Positions 15,216-23,775 of a stretch of DNA of 40,908 bases are shown here, piece by piece (position 1 is the first letter of the stretch; every line of letters begins with the position of its first letter). The stretch is from assembly GCA_002427615.1 (NCBI GenBank), contig DIFH01000145.1, positions 1 to 40,908 on the forward strand, given 5' to 3'. The notes under the pieces were generated by a model. The model was not told where the DNA came from, ran no database searches, and saw nothing but the letters and a program-made list of their open reading frames with translations. This stretch comes from Paludibacter sp. UBA5753. GTDB taxonomy: Bacteria; Bacteroidota; Bacteroidia; Bacteroidales; Paludibacteraceae. The position numbers and the translations under genes are program-made.

Positions 15216-16745
15216 ATGTCAGAACTTACAGGACATATTTCCCAGATCATTGGGCCCGTTGTCGATGTATTTTTCCAACTTACTGGAAAAGAAGAAATTA
15301 AATTACCCTCCATAAACGATGCATTAAGCATTAAAAGGCCTAACGGCAATGAATTGATTGTTGAAGTACAGCAGCATATCGGAGAACAAACCGTAAGGTG
15401 TGTTGCCATGGATTCGACCGATGGGCTGTGTCGCGGATTGGAAGTTGTTGCGTTGGGCAAACCTATTTCAATGCCGGTAGGCGAGCAGGTGAAAGGGCGA
15501 TTGATGAACGTCATCGGCGATTCGATTGACGGCATGAAACCGCTTGATAAAAAAGGTTCCTATCCGATTTATCGGGAGCCTCCGAAATTTGAAGACCTTA
15601 CAACGAGTGAAGATGTGCTTTTTACCGGAATCAAAGTGATTGATTTGCTCGAACCTTATGTAAAAGGCGGTAAAATCGGACTTTTCGGCGGCGCCGGAGT
15701 CGGGAAAACGGTAATCATCATGGAATTGATTAATAATATCGCCAAAGGGCACAGCGGATTCTCGGTCTTTGCCGGTGTGGGCGAGCGTACGCGCGAAGGA
15801 AACGATTTGTTGCGTGAGATGATTGAATCGGGGGTAATACGTTACGGCGAAGAATTTAAAAAAGGCATGGACGAAGGCAACTGGGATTTGTCGAAAGTTG
15901 ATTACGATGAAGTGGCAAAATCGCAAGCTACCCTTGTTTTCGGACAAATGAACGAGCCTCCGGGCGCACGTTCTTCGGTGGCTTTATCGGGATTAACAGT
16001 GGCTGAATCGTTCCGCGATGGCGGCGGCGAAGGTGGACGCGATATTTTGTTTTTTATAGATAATATTTTCCGTTTTACCCAGGCAGGTTCCGAAGTTTCC
16101 GCTCTGTTAGGGCGCATGCCTTCGGCTGTGGGTTACCAGCCTACATTGGCTACCGAAATGGGACGCATGCAGGAACGTATCACTTCAACCAAATATGGTT
16201 CTATTACATCGGTTCAGGCGGTTTATGTCCCTGCCGATGACTTGACCGACCCTGCTCCCGCCACGACGTTTTCACATCTTGATGCTACTACGGTTTTAAG
16301 TCGTAAAATTGCCGAGCTGGGGATTTTCCCTGCCGTCGATCCGCTCGAATCCACTTCGCGCATCCTCAATCCGCTTGTGGTGGGTGAGGAGCATTTCGAA
16401 ACCGCACAGAGAGTAACGCAGATTTTACAGCGCAATAAAGAATTGCAGGACATTATTTCCATTCTTGGCATGGAGGAATTATCCGACGAAGATCGCACGA
16501 CGGTAAACCGAGCGCGTAAAGTGCAACGTTTTCTGTCGCAACCTTTTGCAATGGCGGCTCAGTTTACGGGAGTTCCGGGGGTCATGGTATCGATAGAGGA
16601 AACTATCCGCGGTTTTAAAATGATACTCGATGGGCAATTGGATGAACTTCCTGAAATGGCTTTCCTGAATGTGGGAACCATCGACGAAGCTATTACCAAA
16701 GGACATAAATTGATGAAACAAGCCCGAAAGAGCGTAAACGATTAA
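15216..16745 (+). CDS. atpD: ATP synthase F1 beta subunit
   Basis: This is the catalytic beta subunit of F1Fo ATP synthase. The 509-residue protein has the Walker A motif GGAGVGKT near residue 157, the catalytic glutamate in GVGERTREGNDL, and the ILFFIDNIFRF Walker B region. Relative to E. coli there is an extra segment around residues 210-235 (KKGMDEGNWDLSKVDYDEVA), which I believe is typical of Bacteroidota beta subunits. It is the first gene of the operon, a Bacteroidota order in which beta and epsilon precede the Fo genes. A weak TACTTTTA box at 15158-15165 may be its promoter. atpC follows after 23 bases. Confidence 0.98.
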   Translation: MSELTGHISQIIGPVVDVFFQLTGKEEIKLPSINDALSIKRPNGNELIVEVQQHIGEQTVRCVAMDSTDGLCRGLEVVALGKPISMPVGEQVKGRLMNVIGDSIDGMKPLDKKGSYPIYREPPKFEDLTTSEDVLFTGIKVIDLLEPYVKGGKIGLFGGAGVGKTVIIMELINNIAKGHSGFSVFAGVGERTREGNDLLREMIESGVIRYGEEFKKGMDEGNWDLSKVDYDEVAKSQATLVFGQMNEPPGARSSVALSGLTVAESFRDGGGEGGRDILFFIDNIFRFTQAGSEVSALLGRMPSAVGYQPTLATEMGRMQERITSTKYGSITSVQAVYVPADDLTDPAPATTFSHLDATTVLSRKIAELGIFPAVDPLESTSRILNPLVVGEEHFETAQRVTQILQRNKELQDIISILGMEELSDEDRTTVNRARKVQRFLSQPFAMAAQFTGVPGVMVSIEETIRGFKMILDGQLDELPEMAFLNVGTIDEAITKGHKLMKQARKSVND

Positions 16746-16768
16746 ACGTGAAGTAAAATCCCTGATAG

Positions 16769-17017
16769 ATGAAATTAGAAATAATAACTCCCGAAAAAAT
16801 ATTTTTCTCAGGCGAAGTCCAATTGGTTACTTTGCCTGGAACATTAGGCCTGTTTACCTTACTCGACGGTCATGCGCCACTTGTTTCATCTTTGCGTCAG
16901 GGCGTCATAAGTTTCAGAAATGAGGAGGGCGTTACGGAGTTGAATATTGAAAGCGGGTTTGCCGAAGTTAATAAAAATATCGTGGTTGTTTGTACGGAAT
17001 TAACGGATGAAAAATGA
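16769..17017 (+). CDS. atpC: ATP synthase F1 epsilon subunit, short form
   Basis: Epsilon sits in the central stalk and couples gamma rotation to the c-ring. The 82-residue protein contains only the N-terminal beta-sandwich domain (MKLEIITPEKIFFSGEVQ, LPGTLGLFTLLDGHAPL). The roughly 50-residue C-terminal helical domain that can inhibit ATP hydrolysis in E. coli is missing. Similar short epsilons are known in Chlorobi and Bacteroidota, so this is a lineage trait rather than a truncation. Its stop overlaps the next start (ATGA at 17014). Confidence 0.95.
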   Translation: MKLEIITPEKIFFSGEVQLVTLPGTLGLFTLLDGHAPLVSSLRQGVISFRNEEGVTELNIESGFAEVNKNIVVVCTELTDEK

Positions 17018-17412
17018 AAGAGTTAAGAAATAAACAGCTGTTGATTTTTACCCTGGTTATGTTGTTGGCAGGTTGGGGTGTCTGGTGGATGATGAATTCC
17101 GTATTTCATGTTGAGAGTTTTATGGGTTATCCTTTTATTCCTGTTCTGTTTTATCTCTCAGGTCTTGTGTTGGTATACGTATTATTCAGGGTCGATAAAA
17201 CCAATCCCCGTAAACTGGTCAATGTGTATATGTTGCTCAAATTGATTAAAATGTTGGTTTTCGGAACGACAGCTCTCATATATTTGTTTGCTTTTAAAGT
17301 GAATACAAAAACTTTTATAGTTGTTTTTGCTTTTTATTATATGTTATATCTTCTTTTCGAAACATATACTTTTTATAGTGTAGAGAAACAAATCAAGAAA
17401 CAGAAGGCATGA
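17014..17412 (+). CDS. Small membrane protein in the AtpI position
   Basis: This 132-residue protein has four predicted transmembrane helices (about 8-28, 40-60, 70-92 and 98-120) and a basic C-terminus (EKQIKKQKA). It overlaps atpC by four bases upstream and atpB by four bases downstream, so it is translated with the operon. By position and topology it resembles AtpI, which in other bacteria helps assemble the c-ring. I see no sequence signature that proves this. Bacteroidota ATP synthase operons commonly carry an uncharacterised gene here. Confidence 0.85.
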   Translation: MKELRNKQLLIFTLVMLLAGWGVWWMMNSVFHVESFMGYPFIPVLFYLSGLVLVYVLFRVDKTNPRKLVNVYMLLKLIKMLVFGTTALIYLFAFKVNTKTFIVVFAFYYMLYLLFETYTFYSVEKQIKKQKA

Positions 17413-18482
17413 GCGGAAAATTAAAAATATTCTTGCTGCTGTTGAGCGCATTCATTCTAACGTTCCATCAGGTTCGTGCTTCTGATGCGGTTGCTGCCGG
17501 AAAAGAGGAGCCTTTGAATGTACGGGAATTTATTCTCGAACATATATCCGATTCGTACGAATGGCATATCACTACAATAGGCGATAAGCTGGTTTCTATT
17601 CCGTTACCGGTTATTGTTTACAGTAAAATATCTGGTTGGCATGTGTTTATGTCGTCGGAGTTTCATGGGGGACATGCCCACGAAGGACTTTTTATTGCCC
17701 GCGAAGGGGAATATAAGGGTAAAATTGTGGAACTCGATACTGCCGGCAAGGAAATCAAGCCTTTCGATATTTCGATTACAAAAAATGTTTTCTCCCTGCT
17801 TTTCAGCAGCGTGTTGTTGATAATTATAATAATGTCCGTAGCGCGTTCGTATAAAAAAGAGGGTTTTGCCCCTAAAAAAGGATTTGTTGCCGCTATGGAA
17901 ATGTTTATTATCAGCGTAAACGACGATATAATTAAACCTTGTATCGGAAAGGATTATAAACGGTATGCACCGTATTTGCTGACCGTGTTTTTCTTTATAT
18001 TTATCAATAATTTATTGGGATTGATACCCCTGTTTCCCGGTGGAGCCAACGTGACAGGAAACATTGCCATAACATTTATATTGGCGCTTTGCACTTTCTT
18101 CATCGTTAATTTATCGGGTTCAAAAGAATATTGGAAAGAAATTCTCTGGCCTGAAGTTCCGCTTTGGTTAAAATTGCCGGTGCCTTTAATGCCTGCTATA
18201 GAGTTGGTCGGTATTTTTACCAAGCCATTTGCTCTGATGATCCGGCTTTTTGCCAATATGCTTGCCGGACACTCCATAATTTTAGGACTGACGGCTTTGA
18301 TTTTTGTAACGGTGAGTATGGGACAGGCAATGAATATAAGCATGACTGTGGTTTCAGTTGTGTTCAGTGTGTTTATTGGGTTGGTGGAATTGTTGGTTGC
18401 TTATATTCAGGCTTATATATTTACCATGTTGTCTGCTGTTTTTATTGGCTTGGCAAGGGTGGAGCCACATCGCAAACATTGA
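17409..18482 (+). CDS. atpB: ATP synthase Fo subunit a
   Basis: Subunit a forms the proton half-channels against the c-ring. The 357-residue protein is longer than the E. coli one (271) because of an N-terminal extension. A signal-like hydrophobic segment (residues 5-25) is followed by about 95 polar residues, including the His-rich EFHGGHAHEG (84-93), before the membrane domain. The essential arginine is R279 in MIRLFANMLAGH. Two further helices follow, ending FIGLARVEPHRKH. The extended periplasmic N-terminus is common in Bacteroidota. It overlaps the preceding gene by four bases; atpE follows after 97 bases. Confidence 0.96.
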   Translation: MSGKLKIFLLLLSAFILTFHQVRASDAVAAGKEEPLNVREFILEHISDSYEWHITTIGDKLVSIPLPVIVYSKISGWHVFMSSEFHGGHAHEGLFIAREGEYKGKIVELDTAGKEIKPFDISITKNVFSLLFSSVLLIIIIMSVARSYKKEGFAPKKGFVAAMEMFIISVNDDIIKPCIGKDYKRYAPYLLTVFFFIFINNLLGLIPLFPGGANVTGNIAITFILALCTFFIVNLSGSKEYWKEILWPEVPLWLKLPVPLMPAIELVGIFTKPFALMIRLFANMLAGHSIILGLTALIFVTVSMGQAMNISMTVVSVVFSVFIGLVELLVAYIQAYIFTMLSAVFIGLARVEPHRKH

Positions 18483-18579
18483 GTTCAGTAGTTTATAAAA
18501 AGTAAAAGAATAACAATAATTTACTTGTATAATTAAAAAAACAAATAAAATTAAATAACCATTTAAAAAACAAATAAGT

Positions 18580-18828
18580 ATGTTACTTTCAATTTTATTA
18601 CAGGCAGCTGCCGGAGCAGGTTTAGCAAAACTTGGAGCAGGTATTGGAGCAGGACTTGCAGCCATTGGCGCAGGAATAGGTATCGGAAGAATCGGAGGTT
18701 CGGCTATGGAAGGAATTGCCCGCCAGCCTGAATCAGCTAGCGATATTCGTATGAACTTGATTATTGCTTCGGCTTTGATTGATGCAGTTTCTCTTTTCAC
18801 CGTTGTTGTTTGCGGATTTATTCTTTAA
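18580..18828 (+). CDS. atpE: ATP synthase Fo subunit c
   Basis: Subunit c forms the rotor ring. The 82-residue protein is the usual two-helix hairpin: a glycine-rich first helix (GAGIGAGLAAIGAGIGIG, residues 19-36), a polar loop (ARQPESASD, 47-55), and a second helix with the ion-carrying carboxylate. That residue is aspartate, D68 in ALIDAVSLF, as in E. coli; most bacteria outside proteobacteria have glutamate here. The glutamine that marks Na+-binding rings, in the GVGQG position, is isoleucine (GIGIG), so the ring most likely carries protons. Confidence 0.96.
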   Translation: MLLSILLQAAAGAGLAKLGAGIGAGLAAIGAGIGIGRIGGSAMEGIARQPESASDIRMNLIIASALIDAVSLFTVVVCGFIL

Positions 18829-18912
18829 AGTCTGTTCCAAAGTTCAAGTCTTTAAAAGATATAATTGCCTGTAAACCATGGTCAATTATGAATTATTAAT
18901 TGTGAATTAATT

Positions 18913-19413
18913 ATGTCGTTATTAACGCCCGATTCAGGATTGTTATTCTGGATGCTGATTTCATTCGGAATCGTTGTTTTTGTACTGGCTAAATTCGGAT
19001 TCCCTGTCATTCTGAAAATGGTGGAGGAAAGAAAAGCGTATATAGAAGAATCGCTGTTCATGGCCGAAAAAGCACGGACAGAGCTGGATAAAGTAAAAGT
19101 AGAAAGTGAACGGATTATCGAAAATGCCCGTAATGAGCATCTTGAAATTATAAATGAAGCTTCCCGGTTGAGAGATTTGTTGATTAACGATGCAAAAACC
19201 AAAGCTGCCGGTGAAGCCGATAAAATAATCGAAAATGCGCGGGTGCAGATTCAGAGCGAAAAGGAGGAAGCTATTCGCGATATTCGCCGGCAGGTTGCCG
19301 GGCTTTCGGTAGACATTGCCGAAAAGGTGCTGCGCAGTAAGTTAGCCGAAAAGGATGAACAGTTGAATATGATTAATCGCTTGCTCGACGAGATTAATAT
19401 TTCAAAATCGTAA
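18913..19413 (+). CDS. atpF: ATP synthase Fo subunit b
   Basis: Subunit b forms the peripheral stator stalk. The 166-residue protein has one N-terminal transmembrane helix (about 8-30, LLFWMLISFGIVVFVLAKFG) followed by a long charged coiled coil to about residue 155 that reaches the F1 head. The start ATG is preceded by an AT-rich repeat-like leader (18881-18912). atpH begins six bases after the stop. Confidence 0.95.
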   Translation: MSLLTPDSGLLFWMLISFGIVVFVLAKFGFPVILKMVEERKAYIEESLFMAEKARTELDKVKVESERIIENARNEHLEIINEASRLRDLLINDAKTKAAGEADKIIENARVQIQSEKEEAIRDIRRQVAGLSVDIAEKVLRSKLAEKDEQLNMINRLLDEINISKS

Positions 19414-19419
19414 AAGGGT

Positions 19420-19974
19420 ATGAATACAGGATTGATCTCGTCGCGTTATGCGCTTGCGTTGTATGAATTCGCTCAGCAGCAAAACGCTGAGGACAGGGTT
19501 TACGACGAAGCTAAATTGTTGGCGAAAAGTTTTGTGAAATTCAATGACCTCAGGCCTGTGCTTGACAATCCGGTATTGGGAAAAACCCAAAAAAAGCAAA
19601 TCATTCTCTTAGCAATGAGTAATGCGGTTGATGCGGTTTTTGATAAATTCCTCGATTTAGTTCTCGAAAAGAATAGAGAAACTCAAATTCAAACTATAAC
19701 GCTGAAATATATCGACTTATACAGAAAACGCAAAAATATTTATCCCGCAAAACTGACTATTGCTTCCGATGTCGATGAATTGACGGAGAAACGATTAGTG
19801 GCTGTTGTTGAAAAAGAAACACATGGAACACTTGAAATTGAGAAATTTGTCGATCCGGCTATATTGGGTGGTTTTGTGCTTGAAGTCAACAATGTAAGAT
19901 GGGATGCAAGCGTCGCCGGTCAACTTGATAAGATAAAGAAGAATTTTATGGAACAAAACATCAAAACCAGTTAG
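19420..19974 (+). CDS. atpH: ATP synthase F1 delta subunit
   Basis: Delta (OSCP) links the stator stalk to the top of the alpha3beta3 head. The 184-residue protein begins SSRYALALYEFAQQQ, the family's N-terminal helix signature, and ends with the domain containing DPAILGGFVLEVNNVRWDAS (residues 147-166), the conserved C-terminal delta motif. It is followed by a 339-base gap that contains a MITE-like insertion, whereas delta and alpha are usually adjacent. Confidence 0.95.
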   Translation: MNTGLISSRYALALYEFAQQQNAEDRVYDEAKLLAKSFVKFNDLRPVLDNPVLGKTQKKQIILLAMSNAVDAVFDKFLDLVLEKNRETQIQTITLKYIDLYRKRKNIYPAKLTIASDVDELTEKRLVAVVEKETHGTLEIEKFVDPAILGGFVLEVNNVRWDASVAGQLDKIKKNFMEQNIKTS

Positions 19975-20034
19975 CATATTTACAAATTATAAAATGTACT
20001 ATTGACGATTGAATGAATAATTGTACAAAACTTC

Positions 20035-20255
20035 GTAACTACTCAGCACCCTAATAAATTTGATAATAATCAGCCATTTATTCGATTGTTATGTATTTAA
20101 AATCTTTGCCCCGATGGGGCTCAATATGAATAACCTGCAGTAAGCGAAGCGCAACTGAGGGATACTGAAACAATCCCCTTCCTTTTGATTTTCAGTTAGA
20201 ATTTGTCGAACTGAAAATCAAAAGGTGATAAAAACAAAGGATGCTGAGTAGTTAC
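20035..20255. mobile_element. MITE-like insertion within the ATP synthase operon, IS66-like ends
   Basis: The terminal inverted repeats are GTAACTACTCAGCACCC (20035-20051) and, inverted, GTAACTACTCAGCATCC (20239-20255), with one mismatch. The element is flanked by an exact 8-bp direct duplication AAAACTTC (20027-20034 and 20256-20263). Inside are a hairpin GCCCCGATGGGGC (20108-20120) and a perfect 17-bp stem (20181-20197 with 20209-20225). There is no gene. Ends beginning GTAA with an 8-bp duplication are the hallmark of IS66-family elements, so an IS66-type transposase may have moved it. It splits atpH from atpA. Confidence 0.88.
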
Positions 20256-20313
20256 AAAACTTCACCAGCCCAATTGTAAATCGCAAATTAAATAGGTATT
20301 AAATTAAAATAAG

Positions 20314-21897
20314 ATGTCTGACAAAATAAAGGTGAGCGAAGTGTCCGAAATTCTTCGGATGCAACTCGAAGGAATTAACACGGCGGTTCAATTTGACGAA
20401 GTCGGCGCTGTTCTACAGGTGAGCGACGGCGTAGTGCGTATTTATGGATTGAACAACGCGGAAGCCAACGAATTACTTGAGTTCGAAAATGGGATGAAAG
20501 CCATTGTGATGAATCTTGAAGAAGATAATGTGGGAGCTGTTTTGCTTGGGCCGACCAATCTGATTAAAGAAGGCTTTACCGTGAAGCGTACCAAACGTGT
20601 CGCATCCATTCAGGTGGGCGAAGGTATGCTTGGACGTGTGATCAATTCCCTGGGTGAAGCGCTTGATGGTAAAGGACGGATTGGTGGCGAACTGTTCGAA
20701 ATGCCGCTCGAACGTAAAGCGCCCGGCGTGATTTTCCGCCAGCCGGTAACCGAACCGCTACAAACCGGTTTGAAGTCGATTGATGCCATGATTCCCATTG
20801 GACGCGGCCAGCGTGAGTTAATCATTGGCGACCGCCAGACGGGGAAAACAAGTATCGCCATCGATGCCATTATCAATCAAAAAGAAAATTTTGAAGCCGG
20901 AAAGCCTGTTTATTGCATATATGTTGGTATCGGTCAGAAAGGTTCTACCATTGCGTCTATTGTAAATACTTTGCAGGAACATGGAGCAATGAGTTATACT
21001 ACCATAGTGGCAGCCAATGCCTCCGATCCTGCTGCCATGCAATATTTTGCGCCTTTTGCCGGTGCGGCTATCGGTGAATATTTCCGCGACACAGGCCGCC
21101 ATGCACTCGTTGTTTACGACGATTTGTCGAAGCAGGCTGTAGCTTACCGCGAGGTTTCTCTGATTCTTCGTCGTCCTTCGGGACGTGAAGCCTATCCAGG
21201 CGATATTTTCTATCTGCATTCGCGTTTGCTCGAACGTGCCGCTAAAATCATTGTTCAACAGGAAGTGGCAGAACAAATGAACGATTTGCCCGAAAGTCTG
21301 AAAGGAAAAGTAAAGGGTGGCGGCTCGTTAACGGCTTTACCGGTTATAGAAACACAAGCCGGCGACGTGTCGGCATATATTCCTACCAATGTGATTTCGA
21401 TTACCGACGGTCAGATATTTCTGGATACCGATTTGTTTAATCAGGGAAACCGTCCGGCTGTCAATGTAGGCATTTCGGTTTCGCGCGTGGGAGGAAATGC
21501 ACAAATCAAACCGATGAAAAAAGTAGCGGGAACACTGAAAATTGACCAGGCTCAATTCCGCGAACTGGAAGCTTTTACCAAATTTGGCGGAGATATGGAT
21601 CCTGTAACTGCCATGACTATCAACAAGGGACAGAAAAATACGCGTCTGCTTGTACAGGCTCTACATGAACCTATGTCGGTCGAAAAACAGGTAGCCGTGC
21701 TTTATTGCGGAACACACGGATTATTGGGCAGTATCCATTTGAATAAAGTACTGGATTTCCAGAAAGAATTTCTTTCCGTGTTGGAATTAACGCATCAGGC
21801 CGATGTGCTCGATCTTATCAAAAAAGGAATTATTAACGACGAAATAACTGCTATTATCGAGAAAGTAGCCGAAAAAGTGGTAAAAGGACTGGCATAA
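20314..21897 (+). CDS. atpA: ATP synthase F1 alpha subunit
   Basis: Alpha is the non-catalytic nucleotide-binding subunit of F1. The 527-residue protein has the Walker A motif GDRQTGKTS near residue 171, LVVYDDLSKQAVAYRE (Walker B region), and the family signature around RRPSGREAYPGDIFYLHSR containing the arginine-finger segment downstream (ISVSRVGGNAQ). The length is normal. The start ATG at 20314 follows an AT-rich leader after the MITE-like element. Because the element shows no strong terminator, the operon may still be read through, but the internal stems could lower alpha and gamma expression. Confidence 0.98.
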   Translation: MSDKIKVSEVSEILRMQLEGINTAVQFDEVGAVLQVSDGVVRIYGLNNAEANELLEFENGMKAIVMNLEEDNVGAVLLGPTNLIKEGFTVKRTKRVASIQVGEGMLGRVINSLGEALDGKGRIGGELFEMPLERKAPGVIFRQPVTEPLQTGLKSIDAMIPIGRGQRELIIGDRQTGKTSIAIDAIINQKENFEAGKPVYCIYVGIGQKGSTIASIVNTLQEHGAMSYTTIVAANASDPAAMQYFAPFAGAAIGEYFRDTGRHALVVYDDLSKQAVAYREVSLILRRPSGREAYPGDIFYLHSRLLERAAKIIVQQEVAEQMNDLPESLKGKVKGGGSLTALPVIETQAGDVSAYIPTNVISITDGQIFLDTDLFNQGNRPAVNVGISVSRVGGNAQIKPMKKVAGTLKIDQAQFRELEAFTKFGGDMDPVTAMTINKGQKNTRLLVQALHEPMSVEKQVAVLYCGTHGLLGSIHLNKVLDFQKEFLSVLELTHQADVLDLIKKGIINDEITAIIEKVAEKVVKGLA

Positions 21898-22064
21898 TCA
21901 TCCCCCTTCGGTCGCCGACCGCTGTTAGCCTCTCGCCTCACGCCTCACGTTTGAAGTCGAGACACGGTGAAGGGGACTTAAAGACTTGGTTTCTAAAAAA
22001 TATGTTTATACAATAGTGCGATTTTCAATTGTAAATCGTAAATGAATAAATCGTAAATGAAAGA
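21898..22064. other. Hairpin-rich gap between atpA and atpG
   Basis: The arms CCCCTTC and GAAGGGG (near 21903-21909 and 21969-21975) enclose a small hairpin CGGTCGCCGACCG. This is followed by duplicated AAATCGTAAATGAA before the atpG start. It looks like intergenic repeat DNA; no gene or promoter stands out. Confidence 0.5.
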
Positions 22065-22934
22065 ATGGCTTCATTAAAGGAAATAAAATCACGCATTCAG
22101 TCAGTCAAATCGACTCAGAAGATCACGTCGGCTATGAAAATGGTGTCGTCGGCAAAATTACGCAAGGCGCAAAGGATCATTGAAAACTTTTATCCTTATG
22201 AGCAGAAAATGAATGCATTATTAAATAATTTTCTGAGCGCTCAAGAAGGCGATATCGATTCGGTGTTTGCCGATGAACGTGAAATTGAACGCGTGGCTAT
22301 AGTGGTTTTTGCATCCAATTCAAGTTTGTGTGGAAGTTTTAACAATAATGTTGCGAAGCGACTGACTCAGGTTTTGGAATCGTATAACATTTTAGAACAA
22401 GAAAATATCCTCTTGTATCCCATTGGCAAAAAGATAGCAAAGGCATGCGTTAAAATGAATTTTAAGCCTCAGGGCGATTTTGAATCGTTGGCTGATAAAC
22501 CCAACTATAATCAAGCCGTAAACTTGGCCGACACTTTGATGAACTTGTTTCTTAACAAAGAAATTGACCGGGTTGAGTTGATCTATCATCATTTCGAATC
22601 TAAAAGTTCGCATATAATTACGTCAGAAACATTCTTGCCCTTACGGTTCGAGTCTCGTGGAAAAGGAACTCCGGTTACCGATTATATTGTGGAACCCGAC
22701 AGCCGCGCTATTCTGGAAGAATTGATCCCTAAGGTTCTGAGAATAAAGCTATACACTGCGCTTCTCGATTCTAATGCTTCGGAACACGCCGCACGCGCCA
22801 TAGCCATGCAAACAGCTACCGATAATGCCGATGAACTTCTTCAGGAACTATCGTTACAATACAATAAATCACGCCAACAAGCCATTACCAACGAATTGCT
22901 CGACATTGTGGGCGGATCGTTCGGCAGGAGCTGA
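22065..22934 (+). CDS. atpG: ATP synthase F1 gamma subunit
   Basis: Gamma is the rotating central shaft of F1. The 289-residue protein begins with the conserved N-terminal helix (MASLKEIKSRIQSVKSTQKI, continuing TSAMKMVSSAKLRKA). It ends with the C-terminal helix containing SEHAARAIAMQTATDNADE and NKSRQQAITNELLDIVGG. These two helices form the coiled coil inside alpha3beta3. It is the last gene of the operon, with a terminator 25 bases after the stop. Confidence 0.97.
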   Translation: MASLKEIKSRIQSVKSTQKITSAMKMVSSAKLRKAQRIIENFYPYEQKMNALLNNFLSAQEGDIDSVFADEREIERVAIVVFASNSSLCGSFNNNVAKRLTQVLESYNILEQENILLYPIGKKIAKACVKMNFKPQGDFESLADKPNYNQAVNLADTLMNLFLNKEIDRVELIYHHFESKSSHIITSETFLPLRFESRGKGTPVTDYIVEPDSRAILEELIPKVLRIKLYTALLDSNASEHAARAIAMQTATDNADELLQELSLQYNKSRQQAITNELLDIVGGSFGRS

Positions 22935-22958
22935 AATAAAACATTTTATTATAGGGTG

Positions 22959-22985
22959 AAGACTGCGTTTGTTGCGGTCTTTTTC
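22959..22985 (+). terminator. Terminator of the ATP synthase operon
   Basis: AAGACTGC (22959-22966) pairs with GCGGTCTT (one G-T pair) across a short loop and is followed by a T-run to 22984. Confidence 0.75.
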
Positions 22986-23134
22986 TTGTTCATTACGTGT
23001 TTATTTTGTATTTCAATATTCAAAAATGGAATAAATTCAGAAATTATTTATAGTTTTGCTGTCTACTAAAAACAAATCTTAAATCATATTGTATTGCTCT
23101 GTTTTCCCTTTAAGAAGGGTGTAGAATCATTATC

Positions 23135-23704
23135 ATGAAGGAAGAAAACTATTTACTTGTTGAGTTGAAAAATGGAAACAAAGTGGCTTTCACTTTGATT
23201 TTTCATCAATATTATAGGGATTTAGTTATTTTTGCAGGTAATTATTTACAGAACAAGGAGCGTTGTGAAGATATAGTTCAATCCGTTTTTCTGAAACTTT
23301 GGTCGGACAGGGAAATTCTGGTGATTGAAATCTCTTTGAAATCATTTTTACTGAAATCGGTAAAAAATGCTTGTCTGGATGAAATTCGTCATAAACAAGT
23401 TGTCAGAGACCATGAAAACTATTCGATAAGCATTCCGGATATTGAAGATTCACTTGATACGGAAAACTATATTTTATATTCCGATTTACAGTTCCATCTC
23501 ACCAAAGCACTTAGTAAACTCCCACGAACATATAAAGAAGCCTTTGAAATGAATCGTTTCGATGGTTTGAAATACAAGGAAATTGCCCTACAATTAAATG
23601 TTTCGGAGCGGACAATAGAAGTGCGTGTAAGCAAAGCTTTAGGTTTATTACGTAAGTATCTGAAAGAATTTTTTATCTCGATACTTTTGTTGCTAATTTC
23701 ATAA
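23135..23704 (+). CDS. ECF sigma-70 factor of the SusC/FecR-linked type
   Basis: This sigma factor is expected to direct RNA polymerase to the polysaccharide utilisation locus when released by the FecR-type anti-sigma encoded next. The 189-residue protein has only regions 2 and 4. Region 2 is at about 20-90 (AGNYLQNKERCEDIVQSVFL then KLWSDR). Region 4 is at about 125-178 (LPRTYKEAFEMNRFDGLKYK, then EIALQLNVSERTIEVRVSKA, a helix-turn-helix). The hydrophobic C-terminus (FISILLLLIS) is common in this family. A TAnnTTTG box (TAGTTTTG, 23051-23058) lies upstream without a clear partner. The gap to the fecR gene is 71 bases. Confidence 0.95.
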   Translation: MKEENYLLVELKNGNKVAFTLIFHQYYRDLVIFAGNYLQNKERCEDIVQSVFLKLWSDREILVIEISLKSFLLKSVKNACLDEIRHKQVVRDHENYSISIPDIEDSLDTENYILYSDLQFHLTKALSKLPRTYKEAFEMNRFDGLKYKEIALQLNVSERTIEVRVSKALGLLRKYLKEFFISILLLLIS

Positions 23705-23775
23705 GAAATCTAAAATGAATGTGGATGAATTAATTTAAAACGTCTTTATTTATATAGGTGTAAAATAGGTATAAA

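Noticed and set aside
15468..15947. 159-residue minus-strand frame opposite atpD
   Set aside because: Antisense shadow of the beta subunit with no independent signal.
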